From NCBI GenBank assembly GCA_965199105.1, contig CBDAQO010000002.1, positions 744,001-808,000 on the forward strand: a stretch of 64,000 nucleotides of DNA. Direction: 5' to 3'. The position numbers and the translations under genes were made by a program. Below, in pieces: positions 1 to 8,415 of this stretch. Within the stretch, counting starts at the first letter, position 1; each line of letters opens with the position of its first letter. Below the pieces are notes generated by a model. That model was not told where the DNA came from and made no database searches. It was given only the letters and a program-made list of their open reading frames with translations. This DNA comes from LMUY01 sp965199105. Lineage in GTDB: Bacteria > Pseudomonadota > Alphaproteobacteria > Acetobacterales > Acetobacteraceae.

Positions 1-693
1 CGGTGCAAAGGTTTGGGAGGGTGCGAGCGTGCGGGCGCCGGGTTCGGGCGGTTGGGCGGGGGTCGTCGGAGCTTGGGGCGTCGAGGGAGCTTGGGGTGTC
101 GAGGGAGGTTGGGGTGTCGAGGGAGGTTGGGGCGGCGCTGCGGTGAGCCCGAGGTCTTGGCAGATGTTGCGGACGATGACTTCGACGGGGAGGGCGCGGA
201 TCTCCTCATCCAGGCCTGGGTCGTCGAGGCGTTCGGCGAGGTCGTCGGTCAGGCGTTCGGCGGTTTCGGGGTCGGTGTCGCGGTGGATGGCTTCGGCGAC
301 GCCGTGGGCGACTTGGCGGCGGAGCATGGCGGGGCGGTCGTCGATGCTGCTGCCGGTGGTGGCGCGGGGCCAGCCGGCTTGCAGGCGGCGGATGAGGGCG
401 ACGGTGCGGCGGACGGAGCGGGAGAGGCGGTCCAGCGCGCGGGCGAGGATTTCGACGTGGGGGACGGCTTGGGCCAGGGCGGTTGCGGCGGTGTCGAGGC
501 CGAGGCCGGCCTGGGTGGCTTCGCTCATGGACGCCGGGGTGGTTCCGGCGACGGGGAGGCAGGTGGACGCGGCCTCGGCGGCGGCTTGCTCGAGCTCCAT
601 CATGCGGGTGACGACGGTGGCTGCGCGCATGCCGAGGGCGGCGAGTGCGGCGAGGGTTGCGTCGAGATCGGGGGCCGGGGCGGGGGCGTCCAT
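1..693 (-). CDS. Hypothetical protein, 3' end beyond the window edge
   Basis: I do not recognise this protein. Reading the minus strand from an ATG at 691-693 there is no stop before the window edge, so at least 231 residues are present. The N-terminal two thirds are alanine-, arginine- and leucine-rich and probably helical, starting MDAPAPAPDLDATLAALAAL, with an internal amphipathic stretch around residues 70-110. The C-terminal visible part turns into a proline-rich tail built of a repeated PQxPST unit encoded by an 18-bp tandem repeat. Codon third positions are almost all G or C on this strand, which is why this frame is preferred over the long open frames on the plus strand. It has no signal peptide or membrane segment. 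Function unknown. Confidence 0.7.
   Translation of the reverse strand, partial: MDAPAPAPDLDATLAALAALGMRAATVVTRMMELEQAAAEAASTCLPVAGTTPASMSEATQAGLGLDTAATALAQAVPHVEILARALDRLSRSVRRTVALIRRLQAGWPRATTGSSIDDRPAMLRRQVAHGVAEAIHRDTDPETAERLTDDLAERLDDPGLDEEIRALPVEVIVRNICQDLGLTAAPPQPPSTPQPPSTPQAPSTPQAPTTPAQPPEPGARTLAPSQTFAP
79..132. repeat. 18-bp tandem repeat, three units
   Basis: Three adjacent 18-bp units (79-96, 97-114, 115-132) of the form YGTCGAGGGAGSTTGGGG follow a partial, degenerate unit before 79. The last two units are identical. Read on the minus strand they encode the PQxPST repeat of the truncated hypothetical protein. Length is a multiple of three, so copy number can change without a frameshift. 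Confidence 0.85.
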
Positions 694-1110
694 GGCGGGG
701 AGATGGGCATACGGGTGGGGGGAGTTTCAAGGGGCGGCGGGTGTGGGGGGATGGCGGTTTGGCGGCTGGTGGAGGTTTGTGATGGTCCGTTACGGGTGCT
801 TCGAGGGGTTTGCGGATATTGGTCCTTGTCACGGGTTGGCCGAAAGCGGACTGTCCGTTTCAGAGCGCACAGAACAGAGAAGCGGCCATCGTCTACCGCT
901 CACTATTCGGCAGCTTTAGACCCAACTCAGACTGTCACGGCCGGGCCCCGCACGCCTGGAAGCAGACATCCTCGAAGGCGGTCTGCTGGCGGTTCCGCGC
1001 CGCATCTCCGTCGCCCGAAAGCCTCGCCGGGCCTCCGCAAAGCAGACGTAGAAACTACGACGAGCCTAGGTGGAAGCTTTCGGCAGTGACCGGGTGAAAA
1101 CTGAACGTTG
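694..1110. other. Non-coding spacer with no recognisable gene
   Basis: About 420 bases separate the hypothetical gene from the end of the parA-like gene. GC content falls compared with the flank and no frame has convincing codon use. The stretch contains several scattered GCGGAC/GTCCGC words, a texture also seen at 3350-3950, but no clear inverted repeat, tRNA or terminator. The upstream part presumably holds the promoter of the minus-strand hypothetical gene. Confidence 0.5.
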
Positions 1111-2076
1111 TCATATTGGCTCTTCGATCCTGTCCGCGATCGCGCGGGCGAGCTTTTCGAAATCGTCGTAGGCAGCGGACACGGCACCTTGATGCCCGCC
1201 GATTGCCCCATCACCCGGACGGAGCTTAAACATGGGCTTGCGGGCGTCTTGTGCCATAGCGATCAGCGAGCGGTAGTCCTTAAGGCGACCCAACAAGAGC
1301 GCATCGTCAGGAACATTAGGATCGTCCACCGCCTGACGGTAAGCGTTGGGGATTTTCGCAATCCATTTTTGGAATGCACGCACTACCCCGTCGGCGAATT
1401 CAGTGTGGCGAGACACAACGTAGCCGATAGGGCGCATGTTACCCGACGGCAAGCTGAAGTCGAGCGGAGGAGCGCGGTTGAGCCGGTCCTGCCATTCCGC
1501 GCGCCAGGACTTCAGTCGGCCACCAACATTTACGAGGCCTCGAACGGAAAAAAGGTCCGGCGCCACCGGGATTATGACATAATCTGCGGCGATAAGGGCA
1601 GCTCGGTTCAGGGCTCCGAACGTCGGACCCACGTCTACGAGAACGATATTAGCCTGATGCCGCTGACTGGCGTCTTCTATAATCCTATGGAAAGCCGCTG
1701 TGATGCGGAACGCTCGCTCGTCGCGATCGACGCACCGCGGCCAGGTCGCGGATAATTCATCCTCAAAGTCCGACAGCAGCAGATCGCCAGGAATGATCGC
1801 AAGACCGTCAGTTACGCTCACAGGGTTGAAGAAATGAAGGTCGCCAACACCGCGCTTGACCGGCTCTACTGCTGTGAAAATCGTGTTCGGCTTCTTCGCC
1901 TCGTAAATGTGCTCGAGTGTGGCGTCCTTGAAGCACATGGCGGTGAGGTTGGATTGAGGGTCAAGGTCTGCCAACAGCACCCGTTGCCCTAGGTCGGCGT
2001 ACATCGATGCAAGGTGATAGATAAGAGAGGTCTTGCCAACGCCGCCCTTGTTGTTGAAAAAAGCGATCGACTTCAT
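1111..2076 (-). CDS. ParA/MinD-family ATPase
   Basis: This 321-residue protein belongs to the deviant Walker-A (ParA/Soj/MinD) ATPases. The P-loop NNKGGVGKTS has the signature lysine (Lys10) and catalytic lysine (Lys15). The A' motif LLADLDPQSNL follows at 34-44, and the Walker-B region reads LVDVGPTFGALNR. There is no N-terminal helix-turn-helix, so it looks like a small type Ib-like or cargo-positioning ATPase rather than a P1-type regulator. No ParB partner is adjacent. Its ATG overlaps the stop of the upstream AlbA_2/ATPase gene by four bases (ATGA), indicating translational coupling and a shared job. GC content is lower than in the housekeeping genes, consistent with an acquired module. 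Role in partitioning, defence or element maintenance cannot be decided from sequence. Confidence 0.9.
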   Translation of the reverse strand: MKSIAFFNNKGGVGKTSLIYHLASMYADLGQRVLLADLDPQSNLTAMCFKDATLEHIYEAKKPNTIFTAVEPVKRGVGDLHFFNPVSVTDGLAIIPGDLLLSDFEDELSATWPRCVDRDERAFRITAAFHRIIEDASQRHQANIVLVDVGPTFGALNRAALIAADYVIIPVAPDLFSVRGLVNVGGRLKSWRAEWQDRLNRAPPLDFSLPSGNMRPIGYVVSRHTEFADGVVRAFQKWIAKIPNAYRQAVDDPNVPDDALLLGRLKDYRSLIAMAQDARKPMFKLRPGDGAIGGHQGAVSAAYDDFEKLARAIADRIEEPI

Positions 2077-3260
2077 CGCGCCGGCTCCACCCTAAACAGC
2101 GTGTAGTTGGGTTCAAACTGAGTGGTTAGTGGTGGATTGCCGTTCGCCTGAACCGCGCGGCGGGCTTGCATCAGGCCGTAGCCGAACCGTTCAACCACAC
2201 CCAGAGACTTTAGACCTTCAGCAAGGAAGGGATTGCGGTAGGCAGTCACATTCTGCCAGATCGTATCCGGGTTGACTTCTCCGAAAAGTCCACCGGGATT
2301 TATGACTTCGATGCGATCGGAGTACCAGTACACCTTTACCGGCATGGTGCTCGAATCGTAAGTCCGGTGAAGCAAGGCGTTCCGGATGAGCTGTTCTAAT
2401 GCTTCGGCAGGATAGTCGGGCTGCTCTCTGCGCCGCGCCCCGCCGATGGCGGCGGGCGTGCGTAGATTTAACCGCATGAGCTCCTCGACTTGCCTAACCT
2501 GGTCGGGGACGGTTCCGCCAATCTCTTTCTGATCCAGAATGGGGTCGACGAGCTCGGAGCCGTCCAACCGAAGGAACTGCACATAGGCCCCTGGGAGATA
2601 CTCCCGGGGTTCCTTACCCAGGAGTAGCAAGGCTGCGTTCGTAGGCCGTCCGTCCCGAGAGATCAGTCGCAAGGCGCGCAGCTTCTCCTCCGTCGATCGG
2701 CCGTTCTCTCGCCGGATTTCTGGTGAAGTCGCGGAGGGAACGTATTCAGTTTCAAACCGATGCAGATCCAAATCCTCAAGGGAGGCGTCGGCGCACGGAC
2801 GGGCATCGAAGGTCAGGTTCTGCCAAACCTGCTTTTCCGTAAGGCGGCGCTCCTCCTCGGCGGTCGCAATGGCCCGTCGCGGGCCGACCCGTATCCAGGT
2901 GCGCCCATCCAAGCGAACAGGCGGCTGGGTCGATGGCGAGACCTCGATAACCGCAACCGTGCAGCCGTCAATCTCCCTCCGAGTTACCGACATCACCGGA
3001 AAGGGCAGGATCCGACCCTCGCTGCGAAGGCCACCCAGGGTCTTAAGTAGCGCGTCGTCGATATTGATCCCGGAGCACCCTCCATCGTCCTCCTGACCAA
3101 TAAAAACTAATCCCGGCAGGCGATGGTTGGGGAGGTCGTTGGCGTAAGCACAAATCGCCTGTCGAATTTTGTCGGAGGCCGATTGGAAGTTGCGCTTCCG
3201 CTCAGCACGGTCCGCTTCCATTTCGCGGAAAAGCACAGCAACTTCATCATCCGCGAGCAT
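2073..3260 (-). CDS. AlbA_2 (Schlafen-type) plus GHKL-ATPase domain protein
   Basis: The 395-residue product resembles the COG2865-type proteins that combine an N-terminal AlbA_2 (Schlafen AAA_4-like) domain with a C-terminal HATPase_c_4 domain. The AlbA_2 part spans about residues 25-140, with the conserved run VRLDGRTWIRVGPRRAIAT. The C-terminal part has the N-box-like motif ALEQLIRNALLHRTY and a later GGLFGEVNP/ERFGYGLMQARRAV region. The start chosen is ATG 3258-3260 because GGGAGGCG sits seven bases upstream; a GTG at 3276-3278 would add six residues. Members are usually annotated as transcriptional regulators or ATP-dependent DNA helicase RecG-like, and some AlbA_2/Schlafen proteins take part in phage defence. 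It is coupled to the downstream parA-like gene. The pairing and the low-GC setting suggest a mobile two-gene module. Confidence 0.85.
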   Translation of the reverse strand: MLADDEVAVLFREMEADRAERKRNFQSASDKIRQAICAYANDLPNHRLPGLVFIGQEDDGGCSGINIDDALLKTLGGLRSEGRILPFPVMSVTRREIDGCTVAVIEVSPSTQPPVRLDGRTWIRVGPRRAIATAEEERRLTEKQVWQNLTFDARPCADASLEDLDLHRFETEYVPSATSPEIRRENGRSTEEKLRALRLISRDGRPTNAALLLLGKEPREYLPGAYVQFLRLDGSELVDPILDQKEIGGTVPDQVRQVEELMRLNLRTPAAIGGARRREQPDYPAEALEQLIRNALLHRTYDSSTMPVKVYWYSDRIEVINPGGLFGEVNPDTIWQNVTAYRNPFLAEGLKSLGVVERFGYGLMQARRAVQANGNPPLTTQFEPNYTLFRVEPAR

Positions 3261-3493
3261 GAACGCCTCCCGACACACACCCTAGCCCGCGGCGAACTAG
3301 CGCGCTACCATACGTAAATAGGGGCGGACGTCGCTGGCGACAGAGCCGGGTCGCCCTCTGCCGCCGGCCTACGTTCAGAAAGCTGCGGTCGGCGAGCGTC
3401 CGTTCGGGCGCCACTTTTAGACATTTGCTGCCTCCGGTTATGTCCGCGGCGGCCCTTCGCATAGCTGGAGTAATCGGCCTGTCTGCTTTGGGT

Positions 3494-3644
3494 CGATTGT
3501 GTTGAAAAAGGCCGGAATTGGCGAATTGCTGGTTTCTCACATCAAGAGCGAAATGATTTTATCAGCTCCGTCAGTAGCTTATCCGATTAGGTGTCATATT
3601 TGTTGCGTGTTCGTGAGCCTTGGCGGCTTTTTTCAACACAATCG
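3494..3644. mobile_element. MITE-like element with 21-bp terminal inverted repeats
   Basis: The ends CGATTGTGTTGAAAAAGGCC(G) at 3494-3514 and its reverse complement at 3624-3644 match at 20 of 21 positions. The 151-bp interior is AT-richer than its surroundings and has no open frame of note. The GTGTTGAAAAA-type end resembles termini of some transposase-bearing insertion sequences, so this is probably a non-autonomous derivative or deletion remnant. No clear target duplication flanks it. Confidence 0.7.
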
Positions 3645-3975
3645 GTCGACAGCGGCAGAAGTCGACCGCCTGGTCAGTGTCCGCTTACCCGCATCTTCTG
3701 CCCGATTGCGGAAAGTCCGCTCTCGGCCAGTTCACGCCGATATCGGAACGTCGGCTATCCGTCGTTTCCAATCTGAAGCCGACAGGCAGCTTTCCACCAC
3801 GAGCCGGCAGTCGCATGTTTTGGTTCAACGTCCGCTTCCAAGACGCCGCTCCAGCCGTCTGAACGGCCGACATAGGCGCGTAGCTGTCGCTTTGGCGCGG
3901 TCCGCGAATGGCTGCTGTCGACATCGGCTGATCAATCGCTGATTAGCCGATGTAAGCATCATGGCGGGTGCTTCC
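3645..3975. other. Non-coding, possibly decayed sequence
   Basis: About 330 bases without a convincing gene. The stretch has repeated GTCCGCT/GCGGAC words and short open frames with poor codon use, so it looks like decayed sequence between the inverted-repeat element and the REP/RAYT region. The preceding 3261-3493 stretch is likewise empty apart from the presumed promoter of the AlbA_2 gene. Confidence 0.4.
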
Positions 3976-4218
3976 GACATCCTCGGCACGAACGGCGCGT
4001 TCACGTTGCTTGGCCTTGGCGTCGTCTAGCACAGGTGTTGGCTGATCAGCTCAGGCCATTCCCGGCGGGGCAAGCCTGCGGTGTGCTTGCGTTGGCGTGC
4101 TGGAGCACGCCCTACCAGACGATGTGAGCATCACGGCGGCTGCTCCGGCCAGTCGTGCTTGGGGTAGCGGCCGGGCATGTCGCGGCGGACGTCGGCCCAG
4201 GCGCCGGTCCAGCAAGCG
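3976..4218. repeat. Direct repeat A flanking the RAYT gene (includes an hrpB-tail copy)
   Basis: This copy aligns with 4810-5043. Both begin GACATCCTCGGCACGAACGG, contain the same REP palindrome, and end in the sequence that encodes the last residues of HrpB. In this copy the hrpB-like piece (about 4130-4218) still reads RRDMPGRYPKHDWPEQPP then stop on the minus strand, compared with RRDMRGRYPKHDWPEQPS in the intact gene. The copies differ by small indels and substitutions, so the duplication is old or came from a related strain. Confidence 0.85.
4094..4111. repeat. REP-like palindrome, copy 1
   Basis: GGCGTGCTGGAGCACGCC is a perfect 8-bp stem with a 2-base loop. The same stem occurs at 4222-4239 and 4921-4938, all next to the RAYT gene, which is the expected arrangement of a RAYT with its REP substrates. 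Confidence 0.8.
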
Positions 4219-4221
4219 TGG

Positions 4222-4239
4222 GGCGTGCTTCAGCACGCC
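4222..4239. repeat. REP-like palindrome, copy 2 (variant loop)
   Basis: GGCGTGCTTCAGCACGCC has the same 8-bp stem as the other two copies but TC instead of GG in the loop. It lies between direct repeat A and the 3' end of the RAYT pseudogene. Confidence 0.75.
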
Positions 4240-4272
4240 AAACGCAAGCTGTGTGCCGTCACGGCTATAATC

Positions 4273-4806
4273 TCAATCCCGTTCCCCGCGATCAATCTCA
4301 TCACCCTCCGTGCCGCCCCATTCCAACGGGTATAAACCGACCGCCACACATCGCCGAAATGACGAGTATTCCCAAGCCCGCGCCGCTTTGACCAGCCCAT
4401 GCTTCACCGGATTGAAATGGATTTAATCCATGTGGGCCGCATAATCCCGTTCGTCCCTGATCGTGTGTTCCCAAAATCGCCGCTGCCAGATGCCGCTTTC
4501 CCGCTGCCGCAAAGTGCCGATCGGCCGTTCCGCTTGCCGGGCAATCCGTCGGGTAAAGCCCGCCTTGATTTCGCGCATACGCCCCGAAAAATCGGCGTCG
4601 CCCTCGGGCAAGGTCCATTGGCAATGCATATGGTCGGGCAATACGACCCAGGCATCGATATGGAACGGCCGCCGGGCCAGTTCCGTTCGCACGGCATCCC
4701 GCAATGCCGCAATTTCGACCACCAACAGGTCCGAGCGCCGGTCCCGCAGGTTTATCGTGAAGAAGTAGGTGCCCCCTGGCACGCGGTTGCGGCGATAGTC
4801 CGGCAT
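4273..4806 (-). pseudogene. REP-associated tyrosine transposase (RAYT), stop at the catalytic Tyr codon
   Basis: The reading frame from ATG 4804-4806 gives 127 residues very like E. coli-type RAYT (TnpA-REP): the start MPDYRRNRVPGGTYFFTINL, the HUH metal motif within LPDHMHCQW, and WQRRFWEHTIRDERDY. It then meets TAA at 4423-4425. The same frame continues as IHFNPVKHGLVKAA, then AWEYSSFRRCVAVGLYPLEW, and ends at TGA 4273-4275. So only one codon is broken. By family alignment that codon is the tyrosine of the H-x-D-Y-I-H-x-N-P-V-K motif, the nucleophile of this Y1 transposase. TAC or TAT to TAA is a single-base change. The truncated product would keep the HUH site but have no nucleophile, so it should not cut DNA. 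REP palindromes and direct repeats flank it. Confidence 0.9.
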
Positions 4807-4809
4807 TGC

Positions 4810-5043
4810 GACATCCTCGGCACGAACGGCGCGTTCAAGGTGCCTGCCCTTCTAGCACAGGTGTTGGCCGAACAGCTCAGGCCGTTTCCGGCGGGGCAAA
4901 GCTGGCGGTGTGCTTGTGTTGGCGTGCTGGAGCACGCCCTACGTCTGTTGGTTTCTTCACGAGGGCTGCTCGGGCCAGTCGTGCTTGGGGTAGCGGCCGC
5001 GCATGTCGCGGCGGATTTCGGGCCAGGCGCCGGACCAGAAGCG
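4810..5043. repeat. Direct repeat B, overlapping the hrpB 3' end
   Basis: This is the partner of 3976-4218. It runs from just upstream of the RAYT start codon, through the REP palindrome at 4921-4938, into the last 29 codons of the intact hrpB gene (stop at 4957-4959). Confidence 0.85.
4921..4938. repeat. REP-like palindrome, copy 3
   Basis: GGCGTGCTGGAGCACGCC is identical to copy 1 and sits 19 bases downstream of the hrpB stop codon, where it could also act as an RNA hairpin protecting the hrpB mRNA end. Confidence 0.8.
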
Positions 5044-7344
5044 GGCGAGGTCGGCGGTGATGGCGATGGGGCGGTTGGCGGGGGAGAGGAGGGCGAATTG
5101 GAGCGGGATGGCGCCGCCGGCGAGGCGCGGGGTGGTGCGCTGGCCGTAGAACGCTTGCGCGCGGGCCGAGGCGACCGGGACCGGCGCGGTGTAGTCGATT
5201 GGGGCGCGGCCGCCGGGCAAGGCCAGGTGCGTCGGTAGGTCGCGGTCCAGACGGGCCGTTTGGTCCCAGGCGAGTTGGGCACGCAGCAGCGCCAGCAGGT
5301 CGAGTTTGGCGGCCTCCGATAGGCGGCTCACCCCCAGCAACGCGGGTTCCAGCCAGGTGGCGGCGGTGGCGGCGAGGCTTGCGTCCGACAGGTCGGGCAC
5401 CGCGAGGTCGAGGGTGCGCAGCAGGGCGGCGCGGGCCTGGAATTGGCGGGCGGCGTCGGTCCAGTCCAGCAGCTCGAGCTTGCGGGCGATGGCGGCGGCG
5501 AGCACTGCGGCGGTGACCGCCGGGTCGGCTGGCAGGGTGCGGTCCTCCAGCACCAGCGCGCCCAAGCGGCGGCGGCGGCGGGACAGCACGGTGCCGGCCA
5601 CCGGGTCGAACTCGGTCTCGGCGGTTTCGGTGATGCTGGCGGCGGGGAGGTCGGCGGGGTCGAGCGGGGCGGCGAGGCGGATGCGGCCGGTGCCGCTCTG
5701 GTCCAGTGCGCCCACGGCCAGCAGGGGGGCGCGGGCGAGCGGGTCGGTGCCGGGCAACTTGGCGCTGCCGCCGCCGGACAAGCGGAACGAGCCGACATCG
5801 CCTCGGCGTTGGGCAATGCGGTCGGGGAAGGCGGCGGCGAGCAGGGGCGCCGGGTCGCCCAGGGCTGGGGCGGTGGTGCGCAGGCGTCGGCGGTATTGCT
5901 GGGCGGCGCCTCGGATGCGGGCGAGCGCGCCGCGGTCGGCATCGCGGCGGCCGGCTAAGGCCTCCAAGCGCAAGGCGATATCGGCGGGGGCGTCGCGCTC
6001 ACGCAGCGGGTCGCGCTCCTCGAGCAGGGCGGCGAGGTCGGCGGCCAGGGCGGCCTCGGCGGGGGAGCGGGCGGCCAGCATCATGGCGGCGAGGCGGGGA
6101 TGGGCGCCGAGTTCGGCCATGCGGCTGCCGAGCTTGGTGGTGGCGGCGCCCGCCGTTGCGCCGAGCTGGGCCAGCAGTGCGCGGGCGGCGGCCAGGGCGC
6201 CGGCGGGCGGCGGGTCCGGGAAGGGCAGCGCCTCGGGTGCGGTGCCCCAGGCTAGGCAGTCCAAGACCAGGCCGCTCAGCTCGGCTTCCAGGATTTCCGG
6301 GCGGTCGAAGGGGGCTAGGCCGCGATGCAGCGCCTGGCTCCAGAGCCGGATGGCGAGGCCGGGTGACTCGCGGCCGGCCCGGCCGGCGCGCTGGTCGGCG
6401 GCGGCGCGGCTGATGCGCACCGTGGCCAGGCGGGTGAGGCCGGTGCTCGGGTCCAGCCGGGGGGCGCGCCGCCAGCCGCCATCCACCACCACGCGCACGC
6501 CGGGCACGGTCAGCGAGGTTTCCGCGATGCTGGTGGCGAGCACGACCCGGCGGCTTTCGGCATCGGGGCGGAGGGCGCGGTCCTGGTCGGCGATCGGCAG
6601 GTCCCCGTGCAGGGGCAGGACGAGGGCGCCGCAGCCGGCCAGCGCCTGCTCGGTGCGGCGGATTTCCCCCATGCCGGGGAGGAAGGCGAGGATGTCGCCG
6701 CCATGCGCCTGCAACGCGTCGCGCACTGCGGCGGCCATCGCGGCCGGCAGGTCCCGCGGGTCGTTGATGTCGCGCTTGGCGTGGGTGGTCTCGACGGGGA
6801 ACATGCGGCCGGCGCTTTCGAGCAGCTCGGCCTCCATCAGGCCGGCCAGGCGTGCGCCGTCCGGGGTCGCGGACATGGCGAGCAGCCGCAGTTCGGGGCG
6901 CAATTGGCGCTGCAGGTCCAGGCAGAGGGCGAGCGCCTCGTCGGCGGCCAGGCTGCGTTCGTGCACCTCGTCCAGGATCACCAGCCCAACGCCGGACAAC
7001 GCCGGGTCGGACAACAGGCGGCGCAGCAGCAGCCCTTCGGTCACCACCTCGATGCGGGTGGCGCGCGAGACCGCGCTGTCCAGCCGGGTGCGGTAGCCCA
7101 CCAGGCCGCCCACCGTCTCCCCGATCAGGCTGGACATGCGGGTGGCGGCGGCGCGCGCGGCGAGGCGGCGCGGCTCGATCATGACGATGCCGCCGGCCAC
7201 GTGCTCCAGCAGGTGCAGCGGCGCCAGCGTGGTTTTGCCGGCTCCTGGCGGCGCCACAAGAAGGGCATTGCCGCGGAGGATCGCCTGTGCCAACCCAGGC
7301 AACACGTCGCGCACGGGCAGCTCTGGCAGCTCTGGCCGCGTCAC
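4957..7344 (-). CDS. hrpB: ATP-dependent RNA helicase HrpB
   Basis: The 795-residue protein is a full-length DEAH-type helicase of the HrpB family. Motif I is PPGAGKTTL near residues 32-40, motif II is LDEVHERS, motif III is AMSATPDG, and motif VI is QRAGRAGRESPG. The C-terminal HrpB-specific region ends RRDMRGRYPKHDWPEQPS. The start is GTG at 7342-7344. It is probably a cytoplasmic helicase of RNA metabolism; in most bacteria the exact substrate is unknown. It stands alone, divergent from the UDP-xylose synthase gene. The last 29 codons are also present as a diverged copy at 4130-4218 on the far side of the RAYT. Confidence 0.95.
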   Translation of the reverse strand: MTRPELPELPVRDVLPGLAQAILRGNALLVAPPGAGKTTLAPLHLLEHVAGGIVMIEPRRLAARAAATRMSSLIGETVGGLVGYRTRLDSAVSRATRIEVVTEGLLLRRLLSDPALSGVGLVILDEVHERSLAADEALALCLDLQRQLRPELRLLAMSATPDGARLAGLMEAELLESAGRMFPVETTHAKRDINDPRDLPAAMAAAVRDALQAHGGDILAFLPGMGEIRRTEQALAGCGALVLPLHGDLPIADQDRALRPDAESRRVVLATSIAETSLTVPGVRVVVDGGWRRAPRLDPSTGLTRLATVRISRAAADQRAGRAGRESPGLAIRLWSQALHRGLAPFDRPEILEAELSGLVLDCLAWGTAPEALPFPDPPPAGALAAARALLAQLGATAGAATTKLGSRMAELGAHPRLAAMMLAARSPAEAALAADLAALLEERDPLRERDAPADIALRLEALAGRRDADRGALARIRGAAQQYRRRLRTTAPALGDPAPLLAAAFPDRIAQRRGDVGSFRLSGGGSAKLPGTDPLARAPLLAVGALDQSGTGRIRLAAPLDPADLPAASITETAETEFDPVAGTVLSRRRRRLGALVLEDRTLPADPAVTAAVLAAAIARKLELLDWTDAARQFQARAALLRTLDLAVPDLSDASLAATAATWLEPALLGVSRLSEAAKLDLLALLRAQLAWDQTARLDRDLPTHLALPGGRAPIDYTAPVPVASARAQAFYGQRTTPRLAGGAIPLQFALLSPANRPIAITADLARFWSGAWPEIRRDMRGRYPKHDWPEQPS

Positions 7345-7416
7345 CGCCGACCCAAATTTGATTGCTGTGGCAACGAGTTCTGCCTAGAACACCATCGTAC
7401 TCAGGAGACGCGCCGC

Positions 7417-8403
<987 letters not shown>

Positions 8404-8415
8404 GCGGAGCGCACC

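Noticed and set aside
13..1089. Plus-strand frames across the first kilobase
   Set aside because: The minus frame has better codon-position bias and a coherent protein; the plus frames are glycine- or arginine-rich shadows.
1111..3260. Plasmid-type parAB partition locus
   Set aside because: The partner gene is an AlbA_2/GHKL protein, not ParB, and no centromere-like iterated repeats are nearby.
4423..4425. Recoding of the TAA in the RAYT gene as tyrosine or another amino acid
   Set aside because: No known system decodes UAA in this lineage, and a point mutation is simpler.
5306..7096. Very long plus-strand open frame opposite hrpB
   Set aside because: It is the antisense shadow of a well-supported helicase in high-GC DNA; composition is Ser/Arg/Ala-rich with no recognisable domain.
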